In this document: piece by piece, positions 16,984-25,761 of the stretch
Numbering within the stretch: the first letter of the stretch is position 1
How the letters are laid out: the number at the start of each line of letters is the position of its first letter
Position numbers and translations under genes: made by a program
Assembly: GCF_900104255.1 (NCBI RefSeq)
Contig: NZ_FNKZ01000001.1
Span: forward strand, 372,001-436,000
DNA length: 64,000 bases
Source of the DNA: Pseudoxanthomonas sp. CF385
GTDB lineage: Bacteria; Pseudomonadota; Gammaproteobacteria; Xanthomonadales; Xanthomonadaceae
Direction: 5' to 3'
The notes under the pieces: model-generated
What the model saw: only the letters and a program-made list of their open reading frames with translations
The model's database searches: none
What the model was told of the DNA's origin: nothing

Positions 16984-17550
16984 TCACGGCCCGGCGAGCA
17001 GCGCCTTGATCTGGATCAGGAAGGCGGGGTCGACGGCGGCCGCCGTCACTTCGCTGCGGGCGCGCACCCGTCCCTCGGCGTCGAGCAGCACCAGCACGCT
17101 GGTGTGGTTGATGCTGCCGTCGTCGCGGAAGCGGTAGCGCACGTCCAGCACGCTGGCGATGGCGCGGACGTCGTTCGCCGCCGGCGTCAGGAACTGCCAT
17201 CCCTCCGGCACGCGATGGCGCCGGGCCACCTCCTGCATCGCATCGGGGGTGTCGCGGCCGGGATCGAGGCTGACCATCACCATGCCCAGCTGCCGGCGCT
17301 CGGCCGGCGACAGCTGTTTCTGCACGCTCTTGGCGTTCTCGATGATCAGCGGGCACATCAGGTGGCAGTTCGTGTAGAACATCGACACCAGGCGCGGCTG
17401 TCCGCGCAGCGAGGCCCACGCCACAGGCGCACCGTGGCTGTCCTGCGTGCGGGCTTGCAGGTGGTAGACCGAATCGCCGGGCAGCGACTGCGCCTGCAAA
17501 GGCGTCGCGAGTACCAGCAAGGCGGAGAGGAACAGGGAGGCGATCTTCAT
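16984..17550 (-). CDS. SCO1/SenC/PrrC-family copper chaperone
   Basis: A 188-residue secreted thioredoxin-fold protein. The signal peptide (MKIASLFLSALLVLATPLQA) is followed by the family's copper-binding CxxxC in YTNCHLMCP and a conserved distal His in SINHTS. SCO proteins deliver copper to the CuA site of cytochrome oxidase or to periplasmic copper enzymes. Here the likely clients are NirK or azurin, inferred from the operon. The ATG overlaps the stop of the NirV-like gene as ATGA (17547-17550). The protein is of normal length and intact. Confidence 0.88.
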   Translation of the reverse strand: MKIASLFLSALLVLATPLQAQSLPGDSVYHLQARTQDSHGAPVAWASLRGQPRLVSMFYTNCHLMCPLIIENAKSVQKQLSPAERRQLGMVMVSLDPGRDTPDAMQEVARRHRVPEGWQFLTPAANDVRAIASVLDVRYRFRDDGSINHTSVLVLLDAEGRVRARSEVTAAAVDPAFLIQIKALLAGP

Positions 17551-18329
17551 GGCGTGCTCCTTGCACAGCGGAAGCCGAGGTTGCCCAGCGTGGCGTCGGG
17601 TTGCAGCGCGGACAGCAGCACGAAGCGCTTCACCACGCCGTAGTCGCCGGGATCGTTGAAACTCATGGCGGTCGCGCCGCAGTAGCGCAGCGCGTCCCCG
17701 TCCTGCTGGCCGCGACGATCGCCGTCGCCCAGCAGCGAGGCGTAGTCCTCGCTCCATTCCCAGTGCGCGCCATGCAGACCGTGGATGCCGTAGGCATTCG
17801 CGGGCGCGTCGGGCGCCGCATCGATGGCGTGCGGCGTGCCGTCGTTGACCTGGCGCATTCGCCATGCGGCATCCTGGCGTGCGTCACGGCGCGCGGTATC
17901 GGCGGCCGCCGCGTACTCCCATTCGACGAAACGCGGCAGCCGCGCTTGTTGCGCGCGGCAATAGGCATCGGCGGCATACCAATTGACGTGCACGACGGGT
18001 GCTTCCGGATCGACGCCATCGCCCGGCGCATCCGGGCCGGCCCAATGGCCGAGATACCCCGGACTGGCGAACACGGCAGGAATGCGGTCGCGCCGCCATT
18101 GCGGCTCGCGGGCGACGAAGGCGGCGAAGTCGCGGTTGCTGACGGGTTGCGCCATCAGCGAGAACGACGCCACCCGCACGATGCGGGTGGACTCTTCATA
18201 GCGCACGGACGAACGGAAGTCGCCGCCCTCGATCCACCGGTAGCCGCTACCTGCGTCGCCGGCGACGGCGAGCGCCGACGCCATGGCGAGCAGGAGGAGC
18301 GAGGCGGTCGGGGGCAGCGTCCGTTTCAT
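17547..18329 (-). CDS. nirV: NirV-like SUMF1/formylglycine-generating-enzyme family protein
   Basis: A 260-residue exported protein (signal peptide MKRTLPPTASLLLLAMASALAVAG) with an FGE-sulfatase fold. The motifs are PVSNRDFAAFV, PVVHVNWYAADAYC, RLPRFVEWEYAA, NAYGIHGLHGAHWEWSED and NLGFRCARS at the end. True formylglycine enzymes oxidise a Cys of sulfatases, but no sulfatase is present here. Relatives called NirV are co-transcribed with nirK in other denitrifiers, with unknown role. It lies 7 bp from the nirK stop. A maturation or quality-control function for NirK is possible but unproved. Confidence 0.8.
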   Translation of the reverse strand: MKRTLPPTASLLLLAMASALAVAGDAGSGYRWIEGGDFRSSVRYEESTRIVRVASFSLMAQPVSNRDFAAFVAREPQWRRDRIPAVFASPGYLGHWAGPDAPGDGVDPEAPVVHVNWYAADAYCRAQQARLPRFVEWEYAAAADTARRDARQDAAWRMRQVNDGTPHAIDAAPDAPANAYGIHGLHGAHWEWSEDYASLLGDGDRRGQQDGDALRYCGATAMSFNDPGDYGVVKRFVLLSALQPDATLGNLGFRCARSTP

Positions 18330-18336
18330 CCGTTCC

Positions 18337-19395
18337 TCACTTCTTGTCGGCCGGTTTCGCTTCCGGGTACTCGATGTCGTGCTGCTGGCCCGTGTAGATG
18401 TCGGGGTTCTTGTCGCCCTCGACTTTCAGGATGCCCAGCGAGCCCTTGTGGAACGTGCGGAAGATGCTGTGGTCCACCAGCACGAAGTTGCCCGGCACGT
18501 CCGCCTTGAACTCGACCATGGCCGAACCGCCGGCGGGGATCAGCGTGGTCTGCACGTTCTCCTGGTACTTGCTGCCGCCCTCGGTCCAGACCTTGTCGAA
18601 GATCTCGCCGATCACGTGGAAGCTGGAGACCAGATTTGGGCCGCCGTTGCCGACGAACATGCGGATCGTCTCGCCGGCCTTGGCCTTGAGCGCGTTGTCG
18701 CCCTGCAATGCGTCCACCGATCCGTTGAACACCACGTAGGTCGGGTGCTCGTCGATCGCCTTCTCCAGGCTGAAGGGCTGCAGGCCGGGCTCGCCGTACG
18801 CGCCTTCGGTGTAGAAGTCGCCCTGCACCACGTAGAACTCCTTGTCGACCGGCGGCAGGCCTTCTTCCGGCTCCACCAGGATCAGGCCGTACATGCCGTT
18901 GGCGATGTGCATGCCGACCGGCGCCATCGCGCAGTGGTAGATGTACAGGCCGGGATTCAGCGCCTTGAAGGAGAACTGCGTTTCCTTGCCCGGCAGGGTG
19001 AACGTGGCTTCCGCGCCGCCACCCTGGCCGGTGACCGCATGCAGGTCGATGTTGTGCGACATGTGCGAGTCGTGGCGGTTCTTCAGCTTGAACTCCACCG
19101 TGTCGCCCTTGCGCACGCGGATGAAGCTGCCCGGCACGGTGCCGCCGAACGTCCAGAAGTTGTAGGTCACGCCGTCGGCCATGCGCATGTCCTTCTCGAT
19201 CATCTCGAGATCGACGACGACGTGGGCCGGCGTCTTGCGCGTCAGCGGCGGCGGCACCATCGGCGGTGCCGTCAGCACGGCATGGATCGTTTCGCCGGCG
19301 GGCGTGATCTTGCCGCCTTCCCCACCCGCGAAGGCGGGGCCGGCGAGCAATGCGGCGAGGGCACAGGCAAGCAGCGAGGTATGCAGGCGTTTCAT
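18337..19395 (-). CDS. nirK: Copper-containing nitrite reductase (NO-forming), AniA-like
   Basis: A 352-residue, two-cupredoxin enzyme that reduces nitrite to nitric oxide in the periplasm. The signal peptide ([23 protein letters not shown]) is followed by domain 1, with type-2 and type-1 copper ligands in HNIDLHAV and [16 protein letters not shown], and domain 2, with the SSFHVIGE histidine and the C-terminal VLVDHSIFR. The short loop between ligand Cys and His (CAMAPVGMH) and the blocks [12 protein letters not shown] and [10 protein letters not shown] resemble Neisseria AniA (class II NirK). It is the first gene of a five-gene operon (nirK-nirV-sco-azu-79 aa). A perfect Fnr/Dnr dyad lies 67 bp before the start. 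Confidence 0.95.
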   Translation of the reverse strand: MKRLHTSLLACALAALLAGPAFAGGEGGKITPAGETIHAVLTAPPMVPPPLTRKTPAHVVVDLEMIEKDMRMADGVTYNFWTFGGTVPGSFIRVRKGDTVEFKLKNRHDSHMSHNIDLHAVTGQGGGAEATFTLPGKETQFSFKALNPGLYIYHCAMAPVGMHIANGMYGLILVEPEEGLPPVDKEFYVVQGDFYTEGAYGEPGLQPFSLEKAIDEHPTYVVFNGSVDALQGDNALKAKAGETIRMFVGNGGPNLVSSFHVIGEIFDKVWTEGGSKYQENVQTTLIPAGGSAMVEFKADVPGNFVLVDHSIFRTFHKGSLGILKVEGDKNPDIYTGQQHDIEYPEAKPADKK

Positions 19396-19462
19396 GGCGC
19401 TTTTCCTTGATCGGTCGTGGGTGGGTGTGTGGCCATGGTGGAAATGCGCGCGCCCCACGACG

Positions 19463-19476
19463 TTGATCTGGATCAA
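19463..19476. promoter_or_regulatory. Fnr/Anr/Dnr box upstream of nirK
   Basis: TTGATCTGGATCAA is a perfect TTGAT-N4-ATCAA dyad, 68 bp upstream of the nirK start codon. It suits activation by the Fnr-type regulator encoded at 31397-32152 or by an unlinked Dnr. Confidence 0.8.
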
Positions 19477-19512
19477 TCGACGCATGCCGATCGCGCGGAT
19501 TCGTGCGCAGGC

Positions 19513-19526
19513 TTGACCAAGGTCAA
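19513..19526. promoter_or_regulatory. Second Fnr/Dnr-like dyad facing the copper receptor
   Basis: TTGACCAAGGTCAA is a symmetrical TTGAC-N4-GTCAA dyad, 85 bp upstream of the receptor gene that starts at 19612. The C/G substitutions are within the range seen for Dnr boxes. It probably drives the divergent TonB-dependent receptor under the same low-oxygen/NO control as nirK. Confidence 0.6.
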
Positions 19527-19611
19527 GCGCGCGGCCGCCTGCGACACCGTGTCGCATCTGCACTCCAGGGTGCATCCCGACAATGGATGCATCCATGAGG
19601 AGCACCGCGCC

Positions 19612-21675
19612 ATGAACCGAAATCTGCTTGCCGTCGCCCTGATCGGCGCACTCGCCCACACGGTGTCCGCCCATGCGCAGGACGCGCACGCCGGCGCGCA
19701 CGCCGACGCGCTGCCGGTCACCACGCTGGACGACGTTGTGGTGGTGGGTGTCGCGCCCGCGATGGCCACCACCGTCATCACCGATCCGAAGCTCCCGCGC
19801 CAGCCCGTGCCCGCCAGCGACGGTGCCGATTACCTGAAGACCATTCCCGGCTTCTCCACGCTGCGCAGCGGCGGCACCAACGGCGATCCGGTGCTGCGCG
19901 GCATGTTCGGTTCGCGCATCAACCTGATGACGAACGATGGCGCGATGAGCGGCGCCTGCCCCGCGCGCATGGACAACGCGCTCTCGTACATCGCGCCGGA
20001 AACCTACGACCGGCTGGTCGTCATCAAGGGGCCGCAGACGGTGCTGTGGGGCGGCGGCGCGTCGGCGGGCACGGTGCGCTTCGAACGCGAGATTCCGTAC
20101 TTCGCCGAACCGGGCGTGCAGGGGTCCGGCAGCGTGCTGGCCGGCAGCCACGGCCGCAACGACCAGGTGCTCGACCTCAGCGCCGGCACCCCGCGCGGCT
20201 ATGCGCGCCTGTCGGCCAACCGCTCCGAGGCCGACGACTATGAGGACGGCAACGGCGACATCGTGCCGTCCGCCTGGAAGAAGTGGAACGCCGACGCTGC
20301 GCTCGGCTGGACGCCGGACGAGAACACCGTGCTCGAACTCAGCGCCGGCATCGGCGATGCGCAGGCGCGCTACGCCGGTCGCGGCATGGACGGCGCGCAA
20401 TTCCGCCGCGACAGCCTGGGCCTGCGCTTCGAGAAGAAGCATATCGGCGGCGTACTGGACGCCGTGGTCGCCAACGTCTACCAGAACGACGTGGACCACG
20501 TGATGGACAACTACAGCCTGCGCGAACCCGACCCCGCCAGCAGCATGCCGATGCCGATGGCCAGCAACGTGGCGCACCGCACGCGCGGCGGTCGCGTCGC
20601 GACCACCTGGCAAGCGGGTCGCTGGGAAGTGACCACCGGCCTGGACCTGCGCGACAGCCGGCATGGTCAGCGCAGCGCCAGCGGTCGCGGCGCCTACCTC
20701 GCCGTGCCCTGGCGGGTGGACGCGAAGTTCCAGAGCTGGGGCGCGTTCGCCGAGTCGCACTGGCACATCACCGACACGCACCACCTGATGAGCGGCGTGC
20801 GCCTCGATCGTGCCGAAGCGCAGGACCTGCGCGTGACCACCGGCGGCATGATGCCGATGCCGAATCCCACCGCCGGCATGACGCGCGAGGAATCGCTGCC
20901 CAGCGCCTTCGTGCGCTACGAATACGACCTGGGTGGCCGCTGGGGCGCGTACGCCGGCCTGGGCCACACGCAGCGCATGCCCGACTACTGGGAGCTGTTC
21001 TCGCCTACGCGCGGCCCGGTCGGTGCAGCCAACGCCTTCGCGGGCGTGGAGCCCGAGCGCACCACGCAGCTGGATGTCGGCCTGCAGTTCAAGGGCGCGA
21101 AAGTGGATGCGTGGGCATCGTTGTATGCCGGACGCGTGCAGGATTTCATCCTGTTCGACTACTCGACCGGGATGATGGGCAGCAGTACCCGTGCGCATAA
21201 CGTGGATGCCGACATCCGCGGTGGCGAGGCCGGCATCGACTGGCGTCCGGCGCAAGGCTGGAAGCTGTCGGGCGCCGCGTCGTACGCCTGGGGTGCGGTG
21301 CGCGATACCGGCACGGCGCTTCCGCAGATGCCGCCGCTGGAGGCGCGTTTCTCGGTCAGCCATGAACGCGGGCCGTGGTCGTGGGGCGCGTTGTGGCGCG
21401 TGGCGGCCGCGCAGGAGCGCGTCAGTACACAGCAGGGCAACATCGTCGGCCGTGACCTCGGGCCGAGCGCGGGCTTCGCGGTGTTCTCCCTCAACAGCGG
21501 CTATCGCTTCAACGATCGCCTGCAACTGACCGCCGGCATCGACAACCTGTTCGACCGCACCTACAGCGAGCACCTCAATCTCGGCGGCAACAGCGCCTTC
21601 GGTTATCCGGCCGACCCGGTGCGCATCAACGAGCCCGGGCGCACCGCCTGGGTGAAACTCAACCTGCGCTATTGA
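19612..21675 (+). CDS. TonB-dependent copper receptor (OprC/NosA type)
   Basis: A 687-residue outer-membrane receptor with a signal peptide ending in VSAHAQ, a His-rich segment ([10 protein letters not shown]), a TonB box-like region [10 protein letters not shown], a plug with [16 protein letters not shown], and a 22-strand barrel ending in AWVKLNLRY. The plug carries GACPARMD, matching the CxxxM copper site of Pseudomonas OprC. Extracellular loops contain Met-rich stretches ([17 protein letters not shown]). OprC/NosA import copper needed for nitrous oxide and nitrite reductases. Divergent location from nirK and a shared Fnr-type dyad suggest that copper import is co-induced with NirK and azurin. 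No nosZ is in this window. Confidence 0.88.
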   Translation: MNRNLLAVALIGALAHTVSAHAQDAHAGAHADALPVTTLDDVVVVGVAPAMATTVITDPKLPRQPVPASDGADYLKTIPGFSTLRSGGTNGDPVLRGMFGSRINLMTNDGAMSGACPARMDNALSYIAPETYDRLVVIKGPQTVLWGGGASAGTVRFEREIPYFAEPGVQGSGSVLAGSHGRNDQVLDLSAGTPRGYARLSANRSEADDYEDGNGDIVPSAWKKWNADAALGWTPDENTVLELSAGIGDAQARYAGRGMDGAQFRRDSLGLRFEKKHIGGVLDAVVANVYQNDVDHVMDNYSLREPDPASSMPMPMASNVAHRTRGGRVATTWQAGRWEVTTGLDLRDSRHGQRSASGRGAYLAVPWRVDAKFQSWGAFAESHWHITDTHHLMSGVRLDRAEAQDLRVTTGGMMPMPNPTAGMTREESLPSAFVRYEYDLGGRWGAYAGLGHTQRMPDYWELFSPTRGPVGAANAFAGVEPERTTQLDVGLQFKGAKVDAWASLYAGRVQDFILFDYSTGMMGSSTRAHNVDADIRGGEAGIDWRPAQGWKLSGAASYAWGAVRDTGTALPQMPPLEARFSVSHERGPWSWGALWRVAAAQERVSTQQGNIVGRDLGPSAGFAVFSLNSGYRFNDRLQLTAGIDNLFDRTYSEHLNLGGNSAFGYPADPVRINEPGRTAWVKLNLRY

Positions 21676-21700
21676 GCCCCGTGCGCGCGGCGCCGGCGCA

Positions 21701-22939
21701 TCAGCCGGGACCGGGCGCCTGCCACGTCATCGAGAGCCGCCAGCAGCGGAGGAGCGCGTGCAGGCTCACCGCATAAGCCAGCGTCACGACGAGGCCTGCG
21801 ATGCGCGCGAGCGCGGGCATCGCGACGGCGGCGACCAGCAGTCCGCCTGCGATCGCCTGGATGACGAAGGCACGCTGCTTCCGGGTTTCGTCGAACAGGC
21901 TGCCCACGCCCGGCACGCGCACGCCGCGCGGCACCCGCTGGCGCAGGGCGATCCAGGTCAGGAAGCCGGTGATCTCCATCGCCATGCCCACCACCGGCAA
22001 GGACAGGCCGACGCCGAGTACCAGCGCACCGGTGAGCATCACCGGGATGGCAGGCCACGGCGCGAGCATTCCGGCAAGGAGCAGGGCGGCGCAGCCCGCT
22101 TGCCAGAACGCACGCAGCTTCGCGTTGCGCCGGTGCGGCGCGCGTGCCTGCAGGACGAACACCGCCATCGCGAACACGACGAACGGCCACGCCGCGATAC
22201 GGGCGGCCTCCGCCGCAAGAACCCCTGCGCGCGCGGCCACGACGATGCCCACGGTCAGCAGCAGCGCGATCTGCCAGGCTCGCGAGGCCGCGGCCGGCGG
22301 TGCGCGCGTGCCCTGCAGCATCGGCAGCGTCACCGCGCCCACGGCCGCGAGCAGTCCCATCGCCCAGCCGATAACGCCGAAGGCCGCGTGCATATCGACC
22401 ACGCCCGGTGCCGCCGGCGCACGCCAGCCCGTGCGCGCCGCCAGCAGAAGCAGCCCCAGCAGCGCCGTCGCCAGCAACGCGAGCACGGCCATGCCGATGC
22501 CCTCGCGCACGACGCGCGCCCCGCGTCCGCGCACGACGGCCGCCAGCGCCAGCGAGGCGAAGAGTGCCAGTGATCCCCCCAGCAACAACGCAGCGGGTAC
22601 TGCCAGCACATGCGACGACATCGCGAGCGTCGCCAACAGCAAGGCCAGGCCGAGGTTGAACGCGAAGTGCAGTCCCGGCACGAGGCGCATGCAAGGCAAC
22701 GGACTGCCGGCGGCGACCGGGAGGAACTGCACCAGGCTGCCCAGCATCGCGTTGCCGAGCAGGCCCAGCGCGAACACGTGCACCAGCACGAGCGTCGCCG
22801 GCGTCCACCGCGACAGCAGTGCGACCTCGCCATGCCAGGCCAACCACAGGCCGGCCACGCCGCCCCATGCCAGCGCCGTGGCGAGGAAACGCATCGGCAG
22901 CGACGGCGGCGGCGCCTGCGCGAACGCCAGCCCGCTCAT
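21701..22939 (-). CDS. Multi-spanning membrane protein of unknown function in the nnrS operon
   Basis: A 412-residue protein with about 11-12 hydrophobic helices and almost no soluble part. Conserved-looking histidines fall within helices: [27 protein letters not shown] and [13 protein letters not shown]. The first and third blocks resemble the haem-binding helices of NnrS and haem-copper oxidase subunit I-like proteins. A haem- or copper-binding role linked to nitric oxide is therefore possible, but I cannot assign a family. The start overlaps the DUF2249 gene by ATGA (22936-22939). It is the last gene of a five-gene operon beginning with nnrS. Confidence 0.7.
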   Translation of the reverse strand: MSGLAFAQAPPPSLPMRFLATALAWGGVAGLWLAWHGEVALLSRWTPATLVLVHVFALGLLGNAMLGSLVQFLPVAAGSPLPCMRLVPGLHFAFNLGLALLLATLAMSSHVLAVPAALLLGGSLALFASLALAAVVRGRGARVVREGIGMAVLALLATALLGLLLLAARTGWRAPAAPGVVDMHAAFGVIGWAMGLLAAVGAVTLPMLQGTRAPPAAASRAWQIALLLTVGIVVAARAGVLAAEAARIAAWPFVVFAMAVFVLQARAPHRRNAKLRAFWQAGCAALLLAGMLAPWPAIPVMLTGALVLGVGLSLPVVGMAMEITGFLTWIALRQRVPRGVRVPGVGSLFDETRKQRAFVIQAIAGGLLVAAVAMPALARIAGLVVTLAYAVSLHALLRCWRLSMTWQAPGPG

Positions 22940-23202
22940 GCCGCCTGCGGCGGTTCCAGCGCGTGCCGGTCGGCGACGTGGCAGATCGCGATGCAGGCAC
23001 TGCCTGCTTCGGCATCGCGCACGCGATAGGCGAATCCCCACTGGTCGAGGATCGGCAGCAGCGGCGCCGGAAACAACGGCGTCATCGCCACCAGTCGTTC
23101 TCCGCGCTGCAGGCCGCGCAGGCAGTCGAGGATGCGCTCCATCGGCTCCGGTGCGGCCAGGTGGCGCAGGTCCATGCGCAGCAGGGTCAGTCCATGCGCC
23201 AT
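22936..23202 (-). CDS. DUF2249 domain protein
   Basis: An 88-residue soluble protein matching the DUF2249 pattern: MDLRHLAAPEPMERILDCLRGLQRGERL, then PLFPAPLLPILDQWGFAYRV. DUF2249 proteins have a TusA-like fold and recur in denitrification and NO-detoxification clusters. Their function is unproved, and sulfur or redox chemistry has been suggested from the fold. A Cys is present in CLRG and another in AICHV. The gene overlaps both its neighbours, the downstream membrane protein by 4 bp and the small Cys-rich gene upstream by 16 bp. Confidence 0.8.
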   Translation of the reverse strand: MAHGLTLLRMDLRHLAAPEPMERILDCLRGLQRGERLVAMTPLFPAPLLPILDQWGFAYRVRDAEAGSACIAICHVADRHALEPPQAA

Positions 23203-23336
23203 GCGTCGTCGCTCCTGTCGTCAACGGCGGGTGCGCACTCGAGCGACAGCCCCGCCGCATCCAGCGATTCGCGCACGCAGCAGGCGCACGGTGCGAATGC
23301 CTCGGGCAGCCGTGCGGTATCGAACACGTCGTCCAT
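23187..23336 (-). CDS. Very small Cys-rich protein in the nnrS operon
   Basis: A 49-residue open frame between the SirB-like gene and the DUF2249 gene, in a row of genes with 4-16 bp overlaps. It starts MDDVFDTARLPEAFAPCACCVRESLDAAG and has four cysteines, three of them in the CACC cluster. The lack of any gap in the operon and the overlap into DUF2249 argue that it is translated. It could bind a metal or Fe-S centre. I do not recognise a family. Confidence 0.5.
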   Translation of the reverse strand: MDDVFDTARLPEAFAPCACCVRESLDAAGLSLECAPAVDDRSDDAWRMD

Positions 23337-23341
23337 CCGGC

Positions 23342-23752
23342 TCAGCCCCCCAGCCACAGCCACCAACCCCGCGGATCGTGTGCCCGCGCGATGCCATACA
23401 CCTGCAGGAAGCACAGCGCCGCCGCCGCCACCAGCGCGGCGCGCGCACCGCGGCCGCGTGCGGGACGGAAGGCCGCCATGCCCAGCCCGATGTACGCGAC
23501 CAGGAAGGCGATCTTCACCACCAGCCAACCGTTGGCGAACAGGCCGGCCGGCAGGATCGTCAACAGCATCATCGCGCCGGTCAGCAGCACCGTGTCGATG
23601 CTGTAACTCAGGTAGCGCACCGCGGCAGCGCGTGGCCAGCGCATTCCGGCGATCAATGCGAGCGAGCGCAGCGCGAACAACGCGCCGCTGGTCATCGCGG
23701 CGCCCATATGGACCAGCTTGATGTCGGGGTAGAAGGCCATCATCGCGCTCAT
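23342..23752 (-). CDS. SirB2-like membrane protein
   Basis: A 136-residue protein with four hydrophobic helices. It begins MSAMMAFYPDIKLVHMGAAMTSGALFALR, followed by SYSIDTVLLTGAMMLL, GWLVVKIAFLVAYIGLG and a final helix. HMGAAMTSG and the D-T-LL-TGA pattern are typical of SirB2 (invasion gene expression up-regulator), a CopD/haem-b-like four-helix family. Its role is unknown. Here it is coupled to nnrS by an ATGA overlap, suggesting a haem or redox function in NO metabolism. Confidence 0.75.
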   Translation of the reverse strand: MSAMMAFYPDIKLVHMGAAMTSGALFALRSLALIAGMRWPRAAAVRYLSYSIDTVLLTGAMMLLTILPAGLFANGWLVVKIAFLVAYIGLGMAAFRPARGRGARAALVAAAALCFLQVYGIARAHDPRGWWLWLGG

Positions 23753-25005
23753 CCCGGCCGCCCGTCGGCGCGCGGACGCAGGTAGATCCCGCCGATCCGG
23801 CCCACCCACGGCGCCAGCGCCAGCAGCCAACCTACCGCGGCCGCGGCCTGCCACGCCATCGCGTCCGGCGCGAGGTCGGCGACGATGCGCATCACCGCGA
23901 CGACCTGGATCGCGACGAAGGCGAACCATGCCACCTTCGGCATCACCAGCGGTCGCCCTGAGTGGCCCTGCGTCACCCGCGTCACCATCGCCACCAGCAA
24001 ACTGCCGAAGAAGCCGATGAACATCGCGTGCATGGGCGCGCGTCCGAGCACGAAGTGATCCGTCGCGAGGAACGTCACGCTCTGCACGACATACAACAGG
24101 AAGGTGATCGGCAGCCACGCGGTGCCGATGAACAGCACGGCCAGCAGTCCCGGCATGCGGCCGCGCGGCCACCAGCGGTGCACGGCCCGGGCGGTCAGCA
24201 CCAGCAGCGGCACGTCGGCCAACCACAACCACCCGTACGCGTGCACCAGCTCCAGCCCGAGGTGCATCATCAACAGCGCCCACACCGCACCCAGCCACGG
24301 CAGCGAACGCCACGGCACGTAGCCCGGCACCACGTTGCCGGCGAAGAACGGAAACATGCGGTGCGCCACCGTCACGTACACCGGCAGCAGCAGACCGAAG
24401 CCGCCGAGCTTGATGCTGGCGAACGCCCACGTCGGCGACGCGCCCAGCGCGAAGGCGATGAACATCACCAGCCCCAGCCAGCCCAGCAGCAACCCGACGA
24501 AGCACGAGCGCGCATGCCAGGTCTTCGCCGTGTCGTCGGCCAGCAGTCGGCCCAGTGTCAGCAGCGCGGTGGTCCAGCCGGCCAGCGCCATCCACAGGCC
24601 CACGGTCAGTCCCGCCTGCCAGCCTGCGACGCCGAGCAGGATCGCGAGCTGTCCGCCCATCAAGCCCAGGCCCACCGGGACGTAGTGCCAGCGTTTCAGG
24701 TCGGCCATGCCCATCCAGCGCGGGAACACGGTCAGCAGGAAACCGAAGATGAAACTCGGCAGCACCAGGTACTGCATCAGGAACGCATGCAGCCAGCCCG
24801 CGTAGATCGGCGTCTCCGGCATCGCCCACAGGCCCCAGCGCGTGGCCACCAGCCACAGCGTCCACCACAGCATCGCCAGCAGCACGTTGCCGGCGCCGAC
24901 GAAGAACATCAGCCGGTGCGGCGCATGCGCGAGCCACGCGGGGGAAAGTCCTGGCGGCGATGGCGCGGCGCGGGGACGGGGCGGGGGAACGACGTCGATC
25001 TTCAT
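23749..25005 (-). CDS. nnrS: NnrS family haem-copper membrane protein
   Basis: A 418-residue protein with about 12 membrane helices. After a Pro-rich N-terminus comes the NnrS signature: AHAPHRLMFFVGAGNVLLAMLWW, LHAFLMQYLVLPSFIFGFLLTVFPRWMG, AHRMFPFFAGN and HAMFIGFFGSLLVAMVTRVTQGHSGRP. NnrS proteins bind haem and protect metabolism against nitrosative stress; in Rhodobacter nnrS is expressed with nir and nor genes. It is the first gene of its operon. Two Fnr/Dnr-like dyads lie 35-92 bp upstream. Confidence 0.9.
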   Translation of the reverse strand: MKIDVVPPPRPRAAPSPPGLSPAWLAHAPHRLMFFVGAGNVLLAMLWWTLWLVATRWGLWAMPETPIYAGWLHAFLMQYLVLPSFIFGFLLTVFPRWMGMADLKRWHYVPVGLGLMGGQLAILLGVAGWQAGLTVGLWMALAGWTTALLTLGRLLADDTAKTWHARSCFVGLLLGWLGLVMFIAFALGASPTWAFASIKLGGFGLLLPVYVTVAHRMFPFFAGNVVPGYVPWRSLPWLGAVWALLMMHLGLELVHAYGWLWLADVPLLVLTARAVHRWWPRGRMPGLLAVLFIGTAWLPITFLLYVVQSVTFLATDHFVLGRAPMHAMFIGFFGSLLVAMVTRVTQGHSGRPLVMPKVAWFAFVAIQVVAVMRIVADLAPDAMAWQAAAAVGWLLALAPWVGRIGGIYLRPRADGRPG

Positions 25006-25039
25006 GCGGCCAGCGTGCCCTTCCCGCCACGCCACCGCC

Positions 25040-25053
25040 TTGACGTGGGTCAG
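25040..25053. promoter_or_regulatory. Fnr/Dnr-like dyad upstream of nnrS
   Basis: TTGACGTGGGTCAG deviates from TTGAC-N4-GTCAA by one base. It lies 35 bp before the nnrS start, where a bound regulator could overlap the promoter. Confidence 0.5.
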
Positions 25054-25083
25054 GCCGGACGCGATCCGGCGGCCCGCGGGGCC

Positions 25084-25097
25084 TTGATCCGGGTCAA
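25084..25097. promoter_or_regulatory. Fnr/Dnr box between nnrS and a small plus-strand gene
   Basis: TTGATCCGGGTCAA fits TTGAT-N4-GTCAA. It lies 79 bp upstream of nnrS and 73 bp upstream of the gene at 25170, so it could serve either or both of the divergent genes. Confidence 0.65.
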
Positions 25098-25169
25098 GGC
25101 CGCCCGTGCCGCCAGCCCCTACAGTCCTCCCACCCGCGCATGCGCGCACCCACCCGCACAGGAAGCCCG

Positions 25170-25415
25170 ATGTCCGATCACGCCCATCCCCCGACCGAGC
25201 AGCGCCAGCAGGCCATGACCGACGCGCTGCGCGCCTGGGATCCGGAAGCCGAAGTCACCCTCGAGGCCGGCACCGGCCGCCTGATGGTGATGACCACCCT
25301 GCCCACCGAGCGCGTGATCGCCATCCTCAAGGAAGCCGGCGAACATGCCGAAGCCGGCGAAGGCGAACCGCGCGGACACAAGGCCGGTCAATGCTGCGGC
25401 GGGTGTTCGCACTGA
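25170..25415 (+). CDS. Small HMA-like protein with CCGGCSH tail
   Basis: An 81-residue soluble protein starting MSDHAHPP. The middle (EVTLEAGTGRLMVMTTLPTERVIAILKEAGEHAE) reads as a beta-alpha-beta unit resembling heavy-metal-associated chaperones but without their usual CxxC loop. The C-terminus is CCGGCSH, with a His-rich N-terminus. Metal binding (copper or iron) is likely. It is divergent from nnrS with a shared Fnr/Dnr box, and its tail echoes the 79-residue protein at the end of the nirK operon. The ATG is preceded by AGGAAGCC. Confidence 0.6.
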   Translation: MSDHAHPPTEQRQQAMTDALRAWDPEAEVTLEAGTGRLMVMTTLPTERVIAILKEAGEHAEAGEGEPRGHKAGQCCGGCSH

Positions 25416-25470
25416 TCGGCAGATGATCGGAGGCAGAGGCGAGCCGTCACCCACATCGCCTCGTACGCCC

Positions 25471-25752
25471 TCAGAGCTTCCTACTGATCCAGAGATAGCG
25501 GAGGCCGCAGTAGGCAGCCACGACCAAGGCGCCGACGCCCAGCGCCAGGACCATGTGGGGCAGGTAGGGCTTCAGCGTAGGCATCAACGACTCGAGCCAC
25601 ACACCTTTGACGTGGCGATACGCCGGCGCGGTGATCCAGCCATGCTTCGCGTTGAAATACACCAACAACGCCGCCACGCCGACCATCGAAGAGCGGACGC
25701 AGCGCCAGGCCAGCCGGTCCAGTTCTTCTTCCTTCAGTGCATTCGTCGTCAT
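25471..25752 (-). CDS. Small membrane protein, unknown function
   Basis: A 93-residue protein with two predicted helices (MVGVAALLVYFNA and MVLALGVGALVVAAYCGL) and a charged N-terminus (MTTNALKEEELDR). It is the last member of a minus-strand run of seven small genes between 28382 and 25471. No family is recognised. It converges with the HMA-like gene. Confidence 0.5.
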   Translation of the reverse strand: MTTNALKEEELDRLAWRCVRSSMVGVAALLVYFNAKHGWITAPAYRHVKGVWLESLMPTLKPYLPHMVLALGVGALVVAAYCGLRYLWISRKL

Positions 25753-25761
25753 GGCGGCGCC

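Noticed and set aside
19612..21675. Siderophore receptor
   Set aside because: The plug has the CxxxM (CPARM) and GPQTV blocks of copper receptors, and the context is copper enzymes, so copper is more likely than iron-siderophore.
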